Source: Montifringilla adamsi (Eukaryota > Chordata > Aves > Passeriformes > Passeridae). From it: a stretch of DNA of 64,000 bases. Location of the stretch: assembly GCA_017590115.1 (NCBI GenBank), contig JAGGNK010008337.1, positions 5,695,609-5,759,608 on the forward strand. Direction: 5' to 3'. Below, piece by piece: positions 49,501 through 62,378 of the stretch (the stretch's first letter is position 1; every line of letters begins with the position of its first letter). A program made the translations under genes and the position numbers. Below the pieces are notes generated by a model. That model was not told the DNA's origin and made no database searches. It worked only from the letters and a program-made list of their open reading frames with translations.

Positions 49501-52500
49501 GAGCCAATTAAACCCCTCTGCCTTCCTAAGGGTGAGCCATCCCTGTAGACTCCTAATGGTCCCACCACAGCATGTTGTTCCTTTGTTACCAAGGCAGCAA
49601 TTAACAAGTTTTTGATGGAAGAAAAGCTCCTAGAGACAGGCATGGCATGATGATAGGAAGGTGTCTCCTTTTTGTCTTCTCAGCATGGCAAGATCTTGCA
49701 TAACCCTTCCTCCCTTGGGTTGAACAGCCCTGTCGAGCTGCTTGGTGTGGGACCTGCCACAGTGCATCCAAAAAATAATGATATTTACACACATTCAATT
49801 ATTAAAGGGTCCTGGAACCTAAATCTGAACTGCAGTCCTGTTTAAAGCAGGTTTAATGTCAGTAAAAGGGAAAGATTATCTTTTCTCACCGACTTGATCT
49901 CTGTGCTGCCATTGAGTTCTGCACTGTCAGGTTTTGTTGATGGAGAAATTGTTTTTTAAAGTGATTTTTTCAGGTTTTAATGTAATGTTTATGCCAATTT
50001 AAACACAGCAGCCAAGAAGGAGACTTACCAAAATAATCTATAAGACTATTCTTTAGACAAGTCTTAATTGGGAAATAATTATTTCTGTGCATGAGATTAA
50101 TAATAACTAAGTAATTTGCTATTGTTTTTCATTAGGAGAATTGGTTTTCCAATTGGTTTTCAGCTGAGCTATTTAAAAATCAAAAACTATGCCTCCTGAA
50201 TTTCTGGTGATTTTTAAGGTAGATGACATGTTGTTGGATATGGTATGGAATGCAAAAGGCATATTTTCCCCCAGTGAACTTCAGCCTGTCTGGGTTTTAT
50301 TCTGTGCTCTGGTGCATGCTAGGTAATTTTAGATTGGAAGGAAGCAATACTGTTGCATCTGCATTGCAGGGGAGCCTTAGTGTCCCACTCTACTCCTAAA
50401 TGTCCCTTCTCCACGAGGAAAGGATGGGCTGGGAGAAAGGCCAGGGCAGAGGTCATTCTCCAGAGTGAAGGAGGAGCCCTGGGCTGGGTCACTAAACTGC
50501 TCTGTTCAACCCATGGCAGATAATGTGGCTGTTCTTTGTCTGTCTCCTTGGAAAGTGAGAACTTTGGAAGATTCAATCTGCTTCCAACTCTGGCTGAGCA
50601 CTGCTACCACGGTCTCTGGAGGCAGGAGTAAAAGGAGAGGAACTTGTGCATTTGGAGAAAATGGACATATTGATGGCCTTTTACTTCTCCAGTGGAAAGT
50701 AATGTTTCTGCCTAGAAAGTGTTGGGTTTTCACTTTTAAGGATCAGGCGTCATAGGAGGTGCACGTTTGGTGTTTGTGGTACAGCCCAAAATCTGCATCC
50801 TTTGGAAAAGCCTGTCACTGTAAGAGACCTAAAACTGGAAACCACATGGAGTGTGACTGATTTAGCCTCTGCTGTGAACTTGGATCATCTTGGGAAGTTG
50901 TGAAGAGAATCTATCCTGAGCTTTGAGAAAAGATTTCAAATTAAAGTTCTGCATCCATGGGCGCTGAATTTGTGGGCCTCTGCTTATACCTGGATCTGGA
51001 AAGGTGCTGCTTTGGTTGTCTGTGATTTATTTCCTATGGAAATCCTTTAGGGTGTTGCTGCATTTCCTCAGTGCCGGTGTACCCAAGCTTTCTTTCCTCT
51101 CATGTGTATGTATAGATATATATACACATACATATATACAAAGCTAGAAATTAGTAGCTGACTGTAAAGAATTTGGCAAAAACTCTGGCCTGGAAACTCT
51201 GTCAAACTGTAGGTTCACTATGGAAGCTTGTGACTTGAAACTCATTTTTTATAGTTCATTAAAAGTGTAATGGGTGAGCTAGAATCTGTCAATGCAATTA
51301 GTCCAGGCTGGGGGGAAAGCAGGAGCTTGTTTCTTTTGGACAGTAGCATTCTCTGTGATGCACCCTTGTCTCTGTAAGCAAGTGCTTTATTAGTATGTAG
51401 CCAAAAAAAACCAGCATGTAGGTCTTGCAATTCAGTGCTGTCACTTCAGAGTGATGCTTGAAATGCTTTAGCAATCATGTAGCTACAGCAAACAAAGTAT
51501 AATCACACCCTTGTAAAATAACTGATGATATGTCTTCATTGGGAACCCAAGCTCTATTATCTCCAAAACAGCACAGTGCTACAGAATGAGAGAGGATCTG
51601 GAGATGTGAATTTTAAATGGAAATTTTCTGCTTGTCTTTAGCCCTAGTGATGGAAAAGTCACTTCAAAGCTGGAGCTGTGTCAGGGTGTGTGCAGGAATA
51701 TGAATAGTGGAGAAGGTGCACTTCTGGCTGCCCTTGCTCATGAGGTATTAAGAGGGAGTCAATTATACTGGAGGACAACAAATTGAAATTGAGAGGAACT
51801 GTCTGCACCATTAACCAATGTGACTCTCCAGGACTGCATATGCAAGTGCAGAGCAACTCTGAAGAGGAATAACCTCTTCCCTAGGTGAGCAGATTTATCT
51901 GGCAGCTTTGGTCCCTGGTTCTTCAGCCAGGCACTCAGCGACAACACACAGGAGAAAACTCCTGTACAAACTGATTATTTGGGGTTCTGTGCACCCGTGT
52001 TACTCACCCCAAAGGGCTCTCTGTCCCTGCAGGATCTGTCTCATTGTCCTGCACTGGTTTGCAGTGTGCAGTAGCAGTGATAGTGCAGGTAGAGCCTGTG
52101 ATCGCTGCAGCTTGTGGGGGATGTGTGGGGTCAAGAAAGCTGATCTGCTGGGAAACACACAAGCAAATGTGCTCTGCAGCATCCCAGCGTGGGTTTTCCC
52201 TGTGCAAGGAGAATTGAACTGGGTCTCTCATTCTCACAACCCAACAGCCTTGCTCCTGCCCACTGAGCACATTCAGGTGGGAGCCCGTGGTTCACTTCTA
52301 TCAGAGGCTTCCCTTGCAGTGACAGTATTCGAGGTCATTTCAATAAATTGATACACCCATGCTTTTCCTAACAGGCTATTAAACCCTTTCAAACTGTCCA
52401 GATCCCCCTGTGTACAATAGGATATACAAAATCATGGTAATGTCATTGCTGAGAGGAGCAAACTGCTGTCAGATTCCCCTCCATGTTCTCAAAGAGCGAG

Positions 52501-53880
52501 TGTACAATCACAAATCCATTGAGCTGCACTCCATTATCTCTTATTAATGGGAAATTGTCCATAAATTGCTAAGGCGTGACTGTGCTTTTTTTCCCCCAAC
52601 ACAGCTGCAGTCTCTTTATCCTGTGATATTCTAGCCTCTCAAAAATCAAAAGAGAAAGTGGTGTGTGGGGGTGGGGAGAGATGGGAGGAGGGGGGCTTGA
52701 AATCCCTCATGCAGCATCTTCCAGCAGCTCCTGGCAAGAGGAGCTCCTTCCCTCCTGGCTGCCCAGCAAAGGAAGATGAGCAATTAACAAGGACATACAA
52801 GAGTAGGAGCAGGAAGAAGCAAAGAAGCAGGAAAAAGCCTGTGTCATGGTGAATGTGAGGTTTTATAGAGAGAAAAACTTCTGTTTACAGCATTGTTGTG
52901 GGGCACAAAGGCATTGGTGGGAGGCCTTTTCTGTACCACCAGCTTCGCCTCCACCTTCCTTTAACAGATCTTCTCTGAAGAGTAGTGGTGGGTGTGGAGG
53001 AGCTGAGACTGGCCCAGCACTCACTAAGGGCTGTAGAAACTTCCCTTTCACCTTTTCTATCAGATCTTGTAACAGCTGGGAATGAGAAACCATTGGGATG
53101 GTTGGATTTTCAATAGGAGTCAGCGCTCCTTGGGACAGAACACGAACCTGCCACAAACATCCCAGATGGAGACACTGAAAACTGAAAGCTTCTGAACCTG
53201 GCCCAGGGCTGTTGTTATTGATGGCTCAAGTGGTGCTTGAAGGGGGAAGATCTTGGAAGGTACAGTAAAAGAGAGGCTGGGCTCTTAAAGCAGGATGATG
53301 GCAGCAAGTTGTGTTGAAGCTGCGTCTTGCAGTGGCCAGCTTTGCAACCCTAGACCCTCCTTTCATTTCAGAGCCCCGTGAGTTACCTGCCCAGACTTTG
53401 GGCATCCCTACAAGCCACACAAATACTCCTGAATAGCAGGAGCCACGGAGCAGAGCAGAGGTCCAGGTGCATTTGGTCAGTGACCTGTACATATCATCCC
53501 ATTCCTCCTGTCATGTTAGGATGAGGAAACGAGCTACTTTGTGTGGCAAGTAACAAAAGGCCATACAGTTTTCCCTGTGTTAATTACACTACAGACTGCT
53601 TAATTCTGTGAACGAGCTGCTTGGCAGGCTTTCAGAACCATTACACAAGTCCCTCTCCTGCTCTCCCTGCTCAAGAGCCTCCTGGTGGGTGTCTTGTGAG
53701 AGCCTCTGTCCTGCCAGCCTGCAAAGCTGGGGCACCCCACGGTGTCCCTGAGCTCCTGTGCTGGGCTGGGAGGACTGAAACCTGCACAGGGGAAGGAAGC
53801 TGTGCAGTGGAAGCCACAGTCAAGCTAAGGAAGGAGTAAGAGGTGATTAATGGGATCCATGGGCTAGAAATTTTTAAGGC
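46514..53880. other. Intergenic, no gene or large repeat recognised
   Basis: This is the longest stretch without a recognised transposon (about 7.4 kb). An AT-rich, homeodomain-motif-rich island lies at about 47860-48110, and a (TA/CA)-type run at about 51105-51145. ORFs at 48155-48583, 51908-52351 and 52846-53156 have no domain or splice context. Confidence 0.55.
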
Positions 53881-53886
53881 AAGTTG

Positions 53887-54288
53887 TGGCCGTGTTCGAG
53901 GGTCCCAGGAGGAGGGAAGAGATGAGAATCTTGACTCCATGTTTCAGAAGGCTGATTTGTTATATTATGATATTATATTAAAATGCTATACTAAAACTAT
54001 ACTAAAAAGAGTAGAGAAAAAGGATCCATCAGAAGGCTAGAAAGGAATAGAAAGGAATGATTAAAAAAGCTCGTGACTCTCAGAGAGTCCGACACAGCCG
54101 GATCTTTGGTTGGTTATTAAGTAGAAACAACTCACATGGACCAATCAAAGATGCACCTGTTGGTAAACAATATTCAGACCACATTCCACAGCCATCAGAT
54201 AGTTAATTGTTTACATTTCTTTTCTGAGGCTTCTCAGCTAGAAGAGGGGAAAATCCTAGCAAAGGGATTTTCATAAAATATCATGGTT
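53887..54288 (-). mobile_element. Solo ERVK-like LTR, copy E (about 402 bp), minus strand
   Basis: Read in reverse it carries the family blocks (gaaaatccc near the start, gagaagcctcagaaaag-like, tggtccatgtgag, agagtcacgag, then an AT-rich region before the end). It is more diverged than copies A-D and has a different tail (cctcctcctgggaccctcga). Flanks AAGTTG (53881-53886) and GAGTTG (54289-54294) are a candidate 6-bp duplication. The sense start has lost the usual TG. Confidence 0.75.
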
Positions 54289-54294
54289 GAGTTG

Positions 54295-55319
54295 CTTGAG
54301 GCATGGTGGCCAATGCCTTTGGAGAAAGTCTCTGTGTCTGAGTCTTGGAGGGACTTGAGTTCTGCCTGCTCCTAAGGCATCAGCACGTGGCACAGCTTGG
54401 GCAGTCAACTGCTTCTAGCTCAGCCTCTTCAGGTGTCAAAAGGAAATAATGATCCCAGCTCCTGCTTGGGGAGAGTGCTTTGGCATCAGCCGTGGAAAGA
54501 GCAGCAGGTATGATCAGCATGAAGAGGGGAGAAAGGACAGCAGCCTCTGGGTGTGACATGTGAGGGACCTCAGGTCTTGACCAGGTCTGATAGGGAATGG
54601 CCTCTCCTAAATAAAAAGTCTGTGTCGTTGAAGGGTCCAGCACAGCTAATTAGCATTTGTGTAATTGCACAGTGAAAGGTGAGCAGCACAATTGCCCCCG
54701 GGTTCCCATGGTGACAATGAATGTTACAGAGCACAAGGTACCGCTGAGCTCAAGGTTGCTCACCTGCTAATTGCTGTGCTCTGAACTTCTTGCCCGAGGT
54801 CTGCAAATGTAAAACATCCCAGGAAAAAATGCCTTTAATCCTCTTTTAAAGTGGCAAATGTTACTGTGTACACTGAGCACCAGCTCTGCTTTCTGCCAGC
54901 AATGCAATTTTCAAACAAGCACAATAGATTCATCCAAAGGACAGTTGAAAATATTGGTCTTTTATGAGGATGCTCAATAACAATGAAAGGATTCTAGAAT
55001 TTGTTGAAGAAAATTATGGCCTTGAAGAGAGTAGTGGCTTTTATTCCTTTGATACATAAGGATTCATAATGCAATGTAATAGAGGCATTTTTCCCCAAAG
55101 GATATGTGAATTCCATTACATCCCATTACTAGCCATAAATTTAATATTAAAAGTTTTTTATTTAGGATGACATGTAGAGATGGATATGTATGAACCAGAC
55201 TCTTGACTGATTAATATTAAATTTATGTTATTTTAGTTTATTTATATTTACATTGTTTTATATCAATATTCCATCAGTTGAAAGTTTGGCTCTTAAGTGC
55301 TATTCATTGATTTGGGTTT

Positions 55320-55358
<39 letters not shown>

Positions 55359-58300
55359 TTTTTTATTATTCCCCCCTCATTGTCTGTTTTGTTTGGGGAG
55401 AAGGGGAGTTCATGTTACATATGGACTTGCCCTGTACTTCAAGCCTGGCTGGAAACTGATTGTGGGGCCATATGAAATAATTTAGTGCCTGTGATTCCAG
55501 AAATCAGGGCTTGGGCTGAGCCCAACCTTTCGAAGATGACTGTCACTTCCCACTTATGTTTTGTGACATATTATAGAACACTGCTTCTCTTTGCAGCAAT
55601 TTTGTCATTATACAAGATAGAAGGAAAAATGGGAAATCTATTACAAGCCAGACTTTGTTATGACACAAGAGAAGAATCCCCTGGGAAGTTAGATTAAATT
55701 CTCTTTGAAAATAAAATAAAAATGCCACCATGCTTGACAACATTAGATGTATTATATATTTATCTCAGAAGCCCTAGGAATGCTCCTGTCAAAGCTTCTT
55801 TAGATGCTGAGATATGTGAGACAAAGCAAATCATTCCTTGAGTCATTGAAAGGGAAGTTTATTACAGAATTGGAATTAAAATATTTGAATAAGAACAGAA
55901 ATCGGCAGTTCCATCACGAGCTGGGGGCTGATTGTTTGCTGCCTGTGTGAGCCACTTAAACCAGCTCAGCTGTGAAGCTGATATATGCAGGAAGAGGTGT
56001 GTGCTTGGAACTTGTGTCTGACAGTGGTTTAAAGCAAGCTGTTTTATTCCACCACAGAGTGAACTCAAAGAGCAGCTCAGCTGGCAGACAGGGCTCGTCT
56101 AACACAAGGTGGCTTCCCCTGCCTCAAAACAGAAAAAAGCCATTTTGTGTGATTCAATCACAGCGATGCTGTGCATGTTCAGAGATTTTTCCACAACCAG
56201 TCCCCGTCCTACAAGGAGCTGGGCGTGCTCACATCTGATGAGTTCATGTCATACTACTACACTCCAGGCCTGAGAAATTGAAATTAATGTAAAGATTGTT
56301 CTCTTCACAACTGTGCATCATCCTAGACAGTGCATCTCCAAAGTACGGGCTGATCCATCTTCCATGGCCTCCTTCCAGAGGTTAGGGGTGTGCACACATA
56401 GTGGTTTTGGCCACTAGGTATAGAAGCTCCCATGCAAAACCACCACAGCATACCAGGGAGCTGGGGCTCTTGTCATCATGACTGAATTTTCTGCAGCAAC
56501 ACTTGCAGAAGAAATGGGGAATGAATTCCAAAAAGCATCGGGTTAGAAACAGGAAAGAAGACAGTCAAGAGGAGTATGCACCATCTGGAGCAGGTGCATT
56601 TGTCTTGATACCTGGGTTTTCCCTTGGTCCCAGGCGTCGTGGGGATGGATGTGAATAAAGTAGCTCTCTGTGTAAAACAGACATGAAAAGTGAGGTTGTA
56701 GCAAACAAGCAAATAAATGCTGGGTGCCAGGAGTGCCTTTGCAGCCAGCAGTATGAGAGCAGCTCATGTCTTCAGATCTGTGGGAAGTCTTTGTGAGATT
56801 GACTTGCTCCAGGGCAGTAGCTAGTCATGAGTCTCAGAAAGCAGGGAAGCAAGGTTTTCCTTGCCTTTAAGGCATTTCCACTGCTCAGGAACAATAATGG
56901 CACAAGATGAGACTGTCTTATTTTATGGTTCCCAGATGTGCCAATAAAAGGCCAGTGGGGGGAAAACAGTGCAAAAAAACAGAGAGGCAGAAAGCTCCAG
57001 GAGGCAACTCTGAACCAGGTGGAGAAGAAAACTGTGTATTTTTTGTGGGAACAGGTGTTTTGCCCAGAAGAGAAGAGGAGTGAGGGAAAAGCAAAAGAAG
57101 AGTAAGGAGTTTGAAGAGACACTTGAAGATGAGGAAAACTAAGAAGAGATGAAAGAGGCTACCTGTAAAAATCAAAGGAGAAATGAGACTTAAGGCTTGT
57201 TAAATAAAACACTTCAATCCCCAAAGTTTTCCTTCTGTACATTAAAAAGCTTATGAAAGATTCTGCTTCTAACTGTGAATTTAGCTTGAAGTTCCCAACT
57301 CCAGCACTTTGAGAGAGCATTAGGATTCATTTAAAACCCTTTATTCCTTTTGATGCAATAAAACCTATACAGTACTTTCCTAAATGAATATCCATTAAGG
57401 GGACAAAACTATGAAAGAGTCATTTCCCACAAAGTATGAAATCCAGTAAGGTTTATTGCCTCACATTTAGTGAATGGCAGAAGCCTATGAAGTACATGAA
57501 CAAGTTTCCAATCATCCATCCATTTGTCTCCTAGAAAATGTACAGCATGCAGTGTACCCAGCTCCTCCCTTCCCCCACAGGTCAAACATAGCATCAGATT
57601 TGTTTATGCACCACTTAAATTTCTTATCTCTTATGTGACACTTTAACTTTGACTTTCATCTTCTCACCACTGCTGGAAGGACGAATTCCAAATGCACCTC
57701 GACCCTGCATTGCACTTGACAGCCAAGCCTCCCTGCACTGTCTCTGGCTCCTTGAGCATTCCAGGGGGGGAGCAAGGTGTTTTTCCTCCACTGTTTGCCT
57801 TTGGCTAGCACCAGAAGCTGGAAAGCAGCCCCACTTTTTAGCTGCTTTCATGGCATGGAAAGGGGGAAGTAATATAGGATTGACTCTTTGCATCACCTCG
57901 GAAAATGAGATGAAGTGGAATTAATTCACTGCTTTCTTTGGGCTGAAATTCATCCATACCCTCTCGAGTCTCTCAAGTAGTAGCAGAGGAGCAGATGAAA
58001 AATCTAAAATGTGAAAAAGAATATATCTTTTTTTTTATAAAGTCAGAGCACCTCTAGAGTTGGGGATTCCTCTAATACTTAAGTGAAGGGGTTTAAAGTT
58101 GATAGGCATCCTTTGCTCCTATGAAGACTCCTGGCTAAAAGAGGGAGGAAAGACCACGACCAACCTTTAGCTCTGAAACTATTTGGTGTTGACTGATTCT
58201 CATTAAAGTACTGAACTTGGAAGGAATCTGTTTCATGAAAGTTTGTACTGGAGGAAAATATTTGCAATTTTTCATCCAGAAATGACATTTTTGAGGAAAT

Positions 58301-61300
58301 TACATTTTCCACGAAGAAGAATGGATATAGTTTTGTAATGTTTTACATTTCTAATTTCTAATATTCCACTCACAAGATGCAACTCTGCCCTGCTGCCCAG
58401 ATGTGGACAGATGGGCACGTTCTGTCTGCAGGGCATAGAAAAGTGTGGGAGGGAGGTTTGTCTCATCCTGGAGGATGCCAAGGAGCAAGAGGACATGTAA
58501 CACTACAGCTTTCCTCTTTGGAACTGTCTTTATTACTGGGTTGTTTGGGCTGGTTTTTTTTGGTTTTTTTTTTTTTAATATCTTGTATTCCTGGCTTTCT
58601 TATTTGATCTCTCCATGAAAAAAAAAATATATATATATATGCAGCAATTCAGCACTCAGCCTCTGAAAAGGAGAGAAGGGTGGGCAGTCTATTCTCACCT
58701 TGACAAGCCCCTGCAGAGAAACTCCTGCTGCTGTTAATGGGAGTTGCTGGCATGCATGAAAGAGAGAATTTATCCCCAGGTTGTTAAGGTTTTTTAAATA
58801 TATTTTTTAAAATTCGAATTGCTGTTGTCAGACAATGCAATAAGAGGATTTGCATGGTAATATGATGGCTGATGGGTTTCTTGCAATAAAATCCAACAAG
58901 CTGGTTTATGAGGTATTTTATGTATTTCTTATTTGTATTATAGGAGCAGCAAGGAGCCCACGGATATGTCTCTGCTGTGTGGAACTCTTTGCATATATGT
59001 TACAAACAGTCTTGCTCTGTGTGTTTTCTGTCTGTTTGGGTTGGTTTTCTCTCTGTTCTCACTTACTGTGAAGTAAGCACATATAAAGGCAACGCATTTG
59101 AATGGATGTCATTCGTCACGGTTTGTCCTGTGATAATGTGACAAATAAACCCATCCTGAAGATGTGTGTGAGCACATTTCCCCCCTGACAGGAAAGACTC
59201 ACAAAAATGGATGTCATGTCATAAACTGATATGAAAAAGGAATCTGATTTGAAGAATAAAGTACATTTTTCCCCCCCCAAAGCACACCAGTTTTCACACT
59301 AATGCGAGTAAGCCACATGTGCAAGCCTTCAGCCCTCGTTCTTCTTGCCAATGCCAGGGAAGGTGTGAGAATTTTGTCATCTGTGCTGCTTGGTTTTCCT
59401 GGGCGTTAGCTTTGCCTCCAAATTAGACTCCATGCTATTAATGGCTCAAAAAATAATGTGCTAAGTCAGCCTGCTTGCAATTTTTGAGAAAGAAAAAAAA
59501 AAAAAAAACCCCAACAGATTTACAGGCATTCCTGATTCTCAACTGTGCTATATCTGCACAGCTCCAGTGGCCCTTTTAAAATTTGTTTTTTCCCCCTAGA
59601 AAATGATGCACTTTCTCTGAAGACAATAGGTCTGTTCTGATTTACATCAGCTCAAATCTGGCTCTGCTTAACGCACATTTTGCCATAAAGCAGTGTCTAC
59701 TTCATTTTCCTTAGAAACATCAGCCCTGTTGAATTAAATGAATGTATTTGTTTATTACAAATTATTACAGGAAGAAGAGGAAATCTCAGTGAGGAGAGGG
59801 AAACGTGGATTTTGAAGCATGATCTGCTTTCTCCTGCTTTCCTGCCCCAAATATATAACTTTTTGTGTATAATTACCTGGAAGGAAAGAATAACAACAAG
59901 TGTGAGAAAGAAAAATGCTACGGAAGGTTGTTTGATTATCCCAGTGGGAAACAAATCAAATTTATGGATGAATTATGCACACAGAACTGCATTTAGGAAA
60001 GTAAATTTTAGGGAATTATGAAAATGAGTGGGCCAGATCCACTGGGAGGAAGCAGTGAAAATCAAAGGGGTTGGTGGAAGGCTGGAGGATGCTAACTGGA
60101 GCAGTAATTAAAGAGAACAGGTCCTATTTCCTTTTGGAAAAATGGAAATTAGAGAAAAAAAAAGAAAAGGAACCCTGAAGAAGAAGAAAATCCACAAGAG
60201 AGGAGAGCAGCATTTCACTGGGGAGTGCACAAGAGTTGAAAGAAAGAGCAAGTGCTGGGAGCTGAGGAGGGTTGGCAGGGAAATAGGGGAAGCAACAAAA
60301 TAGAAAACTTGAAAAGCCAAAGTGCAGAGTGAAACAAGGGTGAGAAAAACAGGGAATTTCATCATCATGCTCTGAGTGGCTCTTGGAGGTGCTGGGATCT
60401 GTCTCAAACACCCCATCCCATAGAGACCCTCTGTGCCCATTCAGAAAAAATTCCAAAAATCTGATTTTGTTCTTTCTCTGTACTGGTTGAAGGTGGTGGG
60501 GAAGGGGCTGGGGGTTATGATCCATCTGCTGCTGTTCATGGACCATGCAGGGAAGGGAGCAGGAGTGACTGGGAAGGAGTAATCAGGGACCAAGCCAACA
60601 CGAAATGAACTCCAATGGGCAGGGAGGACTCCAGAAAAATGATGGGTTGGGGCTGTAGTATCCCTCCTGAGTCTCCTTCTGAGGGCTTAAATTGGAAGCA
60701 CTTGGGAAATATTGTGGTTAAATCAAGTGAACCCTTCCTGAGGGATTCCCCAGAAAAGGAGTGTGCTGCTTCTTTTTGGGATGGAGAGTTGTGCTGGACT
60801 GGGAACTAGGGCAGAATGACAGTAGCCTTTAGTCCACTATCTTTTTTTTTAATGGAAAACCTTCATTATTGAGGCAAAAACTTCATAAAAACCAAGTTGA
60901 TATTGATGTCGAATAACACAAATCAGGATGTACTAAAAAGCCAGAAGGAAAGAGTATATATACAAATTATTAAGAAATTCAATACAGAAAATGGGAAGGG
61001 ATGAATTTTTTAAGGGGAGATTCAGTGATAAAAAGGCACCTAGAGTGACATGTTCTTTCTCTGTAGCCTAAGCCTGGGTCTACAATGCAGGAAAATTCTG
61101 GGTTTTAAATGATGGGTATCCCCAGGGCTGGAAAAGCCCCATGTGAATCCAACAGGGCACCAAGGGCTCAGTGGCACATGTTAAATGGATCCTGAGCAGC
61201 ACTGCTGGGGCAGAGAGGTGCTTGTCCAGAGGTGCTTGTCCAGGAGTGCCTCCCTTGCCTGGAATGTAGCAAGAGAGCTTTGAGGGAAAGTAAGGAAGGC

Positions 61301-61366
61301 TGACATCAGGAATTCTCTGCGCCATGAAGGCAGATCAGACCAGCAGCCACACTTTTCTGTGCTGCT
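54295..61366. other. Intergenic; homopolymers and purine tracts, no gene
   Basis: The region includes a 33-T run at 55321-55353, an (AT)n run near 58628-58641 and an A run near 59492. There are purine-rich + strand tracts at about 57060-57190 and 60040-60310, behind minus-strand ORFs such as 60108-60546, and a 14-bp tandem pair at 61215-61242. No gene or clear transposon is recognised. Confidence 0.55.
55321..55353. repeat. Poly(T) homopolymer, 33 bases
   Basis: An uninterrupted run of T follows gggtttg and precedes aaaattttttta. No retroposed sequence is recognised beside it. Its length may be inexact in the assembly. Confidence 0.95.
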
Positions 61367-61372
61367 GTTTTT

Positions 61373-61738
61373 TGTGGTATTCACGTGCCCTCTGAACAGA
61401 GAGAAGCAGAGAAAAGAGTGATCAAAACAATTCTTATCTCATTTGCTGCTCCTGGTGTTTGCACATGTGCAATGCGTCGGGAAGGTTGTTTACCTGAAGG
61501 AATTTGGTAAGTGGATGCTGGTGGAGATTGTTTATGTTAATTAGCCTGTCAGGTCCAAGCTGTCTGTACTGTCGGTCTGGAGACAGTCAGGAGTTAGTCA
61601 GTGGTAGTTCTTGTTAGTGCAATATTCTGTAATATAGTTATAGTATGTTATAGTGTAATAAAGTAATTAATTAGCCTTCTGATATCATGGAGTTCTGCAC
61701 ATCATTCTTCCCGCCCGTCGGGCATCGCAGCACCGACG
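61373..61738 (+). mobile_element. Divergent ERVK-like solo LTR, copy F (about 366 bp)
   Basis: The element begins TGTGGTATTCACGTGCCC, close to the start of copy B, and shares the later block taattaattagccttctgat with atcatggagt. Its middle is different (gaacagagagaagcagagaa), so it is a sister subfamily. GTTTTT (61367-61372) and GCTTTT (61739-61744) are a candidate duplication with one mismatch. The exact 3' edge is uncertain. Confidence 0.72.
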
Positions 61739-61744
61739 GCTTTT

Positions 61745-62232
61745 GGCATCACTTGAGGATAAGGCTGGGATGTTCCGACTCATGAGCTCTGGCAGGTGAA
61801 GCTGGGAGAACCAGAGCTCTCCATCTCAGGCTGTCAGCTGCACTCTCCTGTCACACTCACGGCTCCGTGTCCGTGCACAGGGCCGAGCTGGGAGGGCTCA
61901 GCCGCGCCTCCACACCCACCCGCAGGTCCAGCTGCAGCTGCAGATGCTGTGGCTTCTGCTGGCAGTGAGGGGCAGCCTCCTCCTCCCCCTTGCTGGGGAA
62001 GCTTCCAGGGAGTGCAGCTGTTCAATCCCTGGGCAGATCACAGCACTAGCACTGTCCTTGCCCTTTCTGCTCAGCCCTGGGGAGCACCTCGCCCCTGCAT
62101 CGAGTGCTCAGACGAGCGCTCTTCGTTGTCAAACACCTACCTACAACCTCCCTGTGTCCTGGCAAAGCCTCGGGGATTTTTGCTTTGCCAAGTTCTTTGC
62201 CTGCTTCTATTGACCTCTGACTAAGTGGTATG
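61745..62232. other. GC-rich intergenic patch
   Basis: Positions about 61860-61990 are GC-rich with several CpG (gggccgagctgggagggctc, agccgcgcctcc). Overlapping ORFs on both strands (61796-62224, 61834-62025) have no family resemblance. No promoter elements can be proven. Confidence 0.45.
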
Positions 62233-62378
62233 AAAGGCCAGGTTGAACGGGGCTCTGAGCAACCTGACCTAGCAGGAGGTGTCCCTGCCCATGGCAGGGA
62301 TTATCATGGTTATCACTGTTATCATGGTTACCATGGTTATCACTGAGGTCCCTCCCAACACAAACCAGCCTTTGATTC
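62233..62378 (+). mobile_element. CR1 LINE 3' end fragment carrying a 9-bp minisatellite
   Basis: Recognisable CR1 blocks are ggccaggttgaacggggctc, tgagcaacctgacctagcag, ggtgtccctgcccatggcag and, after an interruption, ggtccctcccaacacaaacc with a terminal tttgattcta. The interruption at 62301-62345 replaces the normal ggttggaactagatgatctt stretch with five 9-bp units. Confidence 0.9.
62301..62345. repeat. Minisatellite, five 9-bp units, inside CR1
   Basis: The units are TTATCATGG, TTATCACTG, TTATCATGG, TTACCATGG and TTATCACTG, in perfect 9-base register and embedded in the CR1 3' end. Confidence 0.95.
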
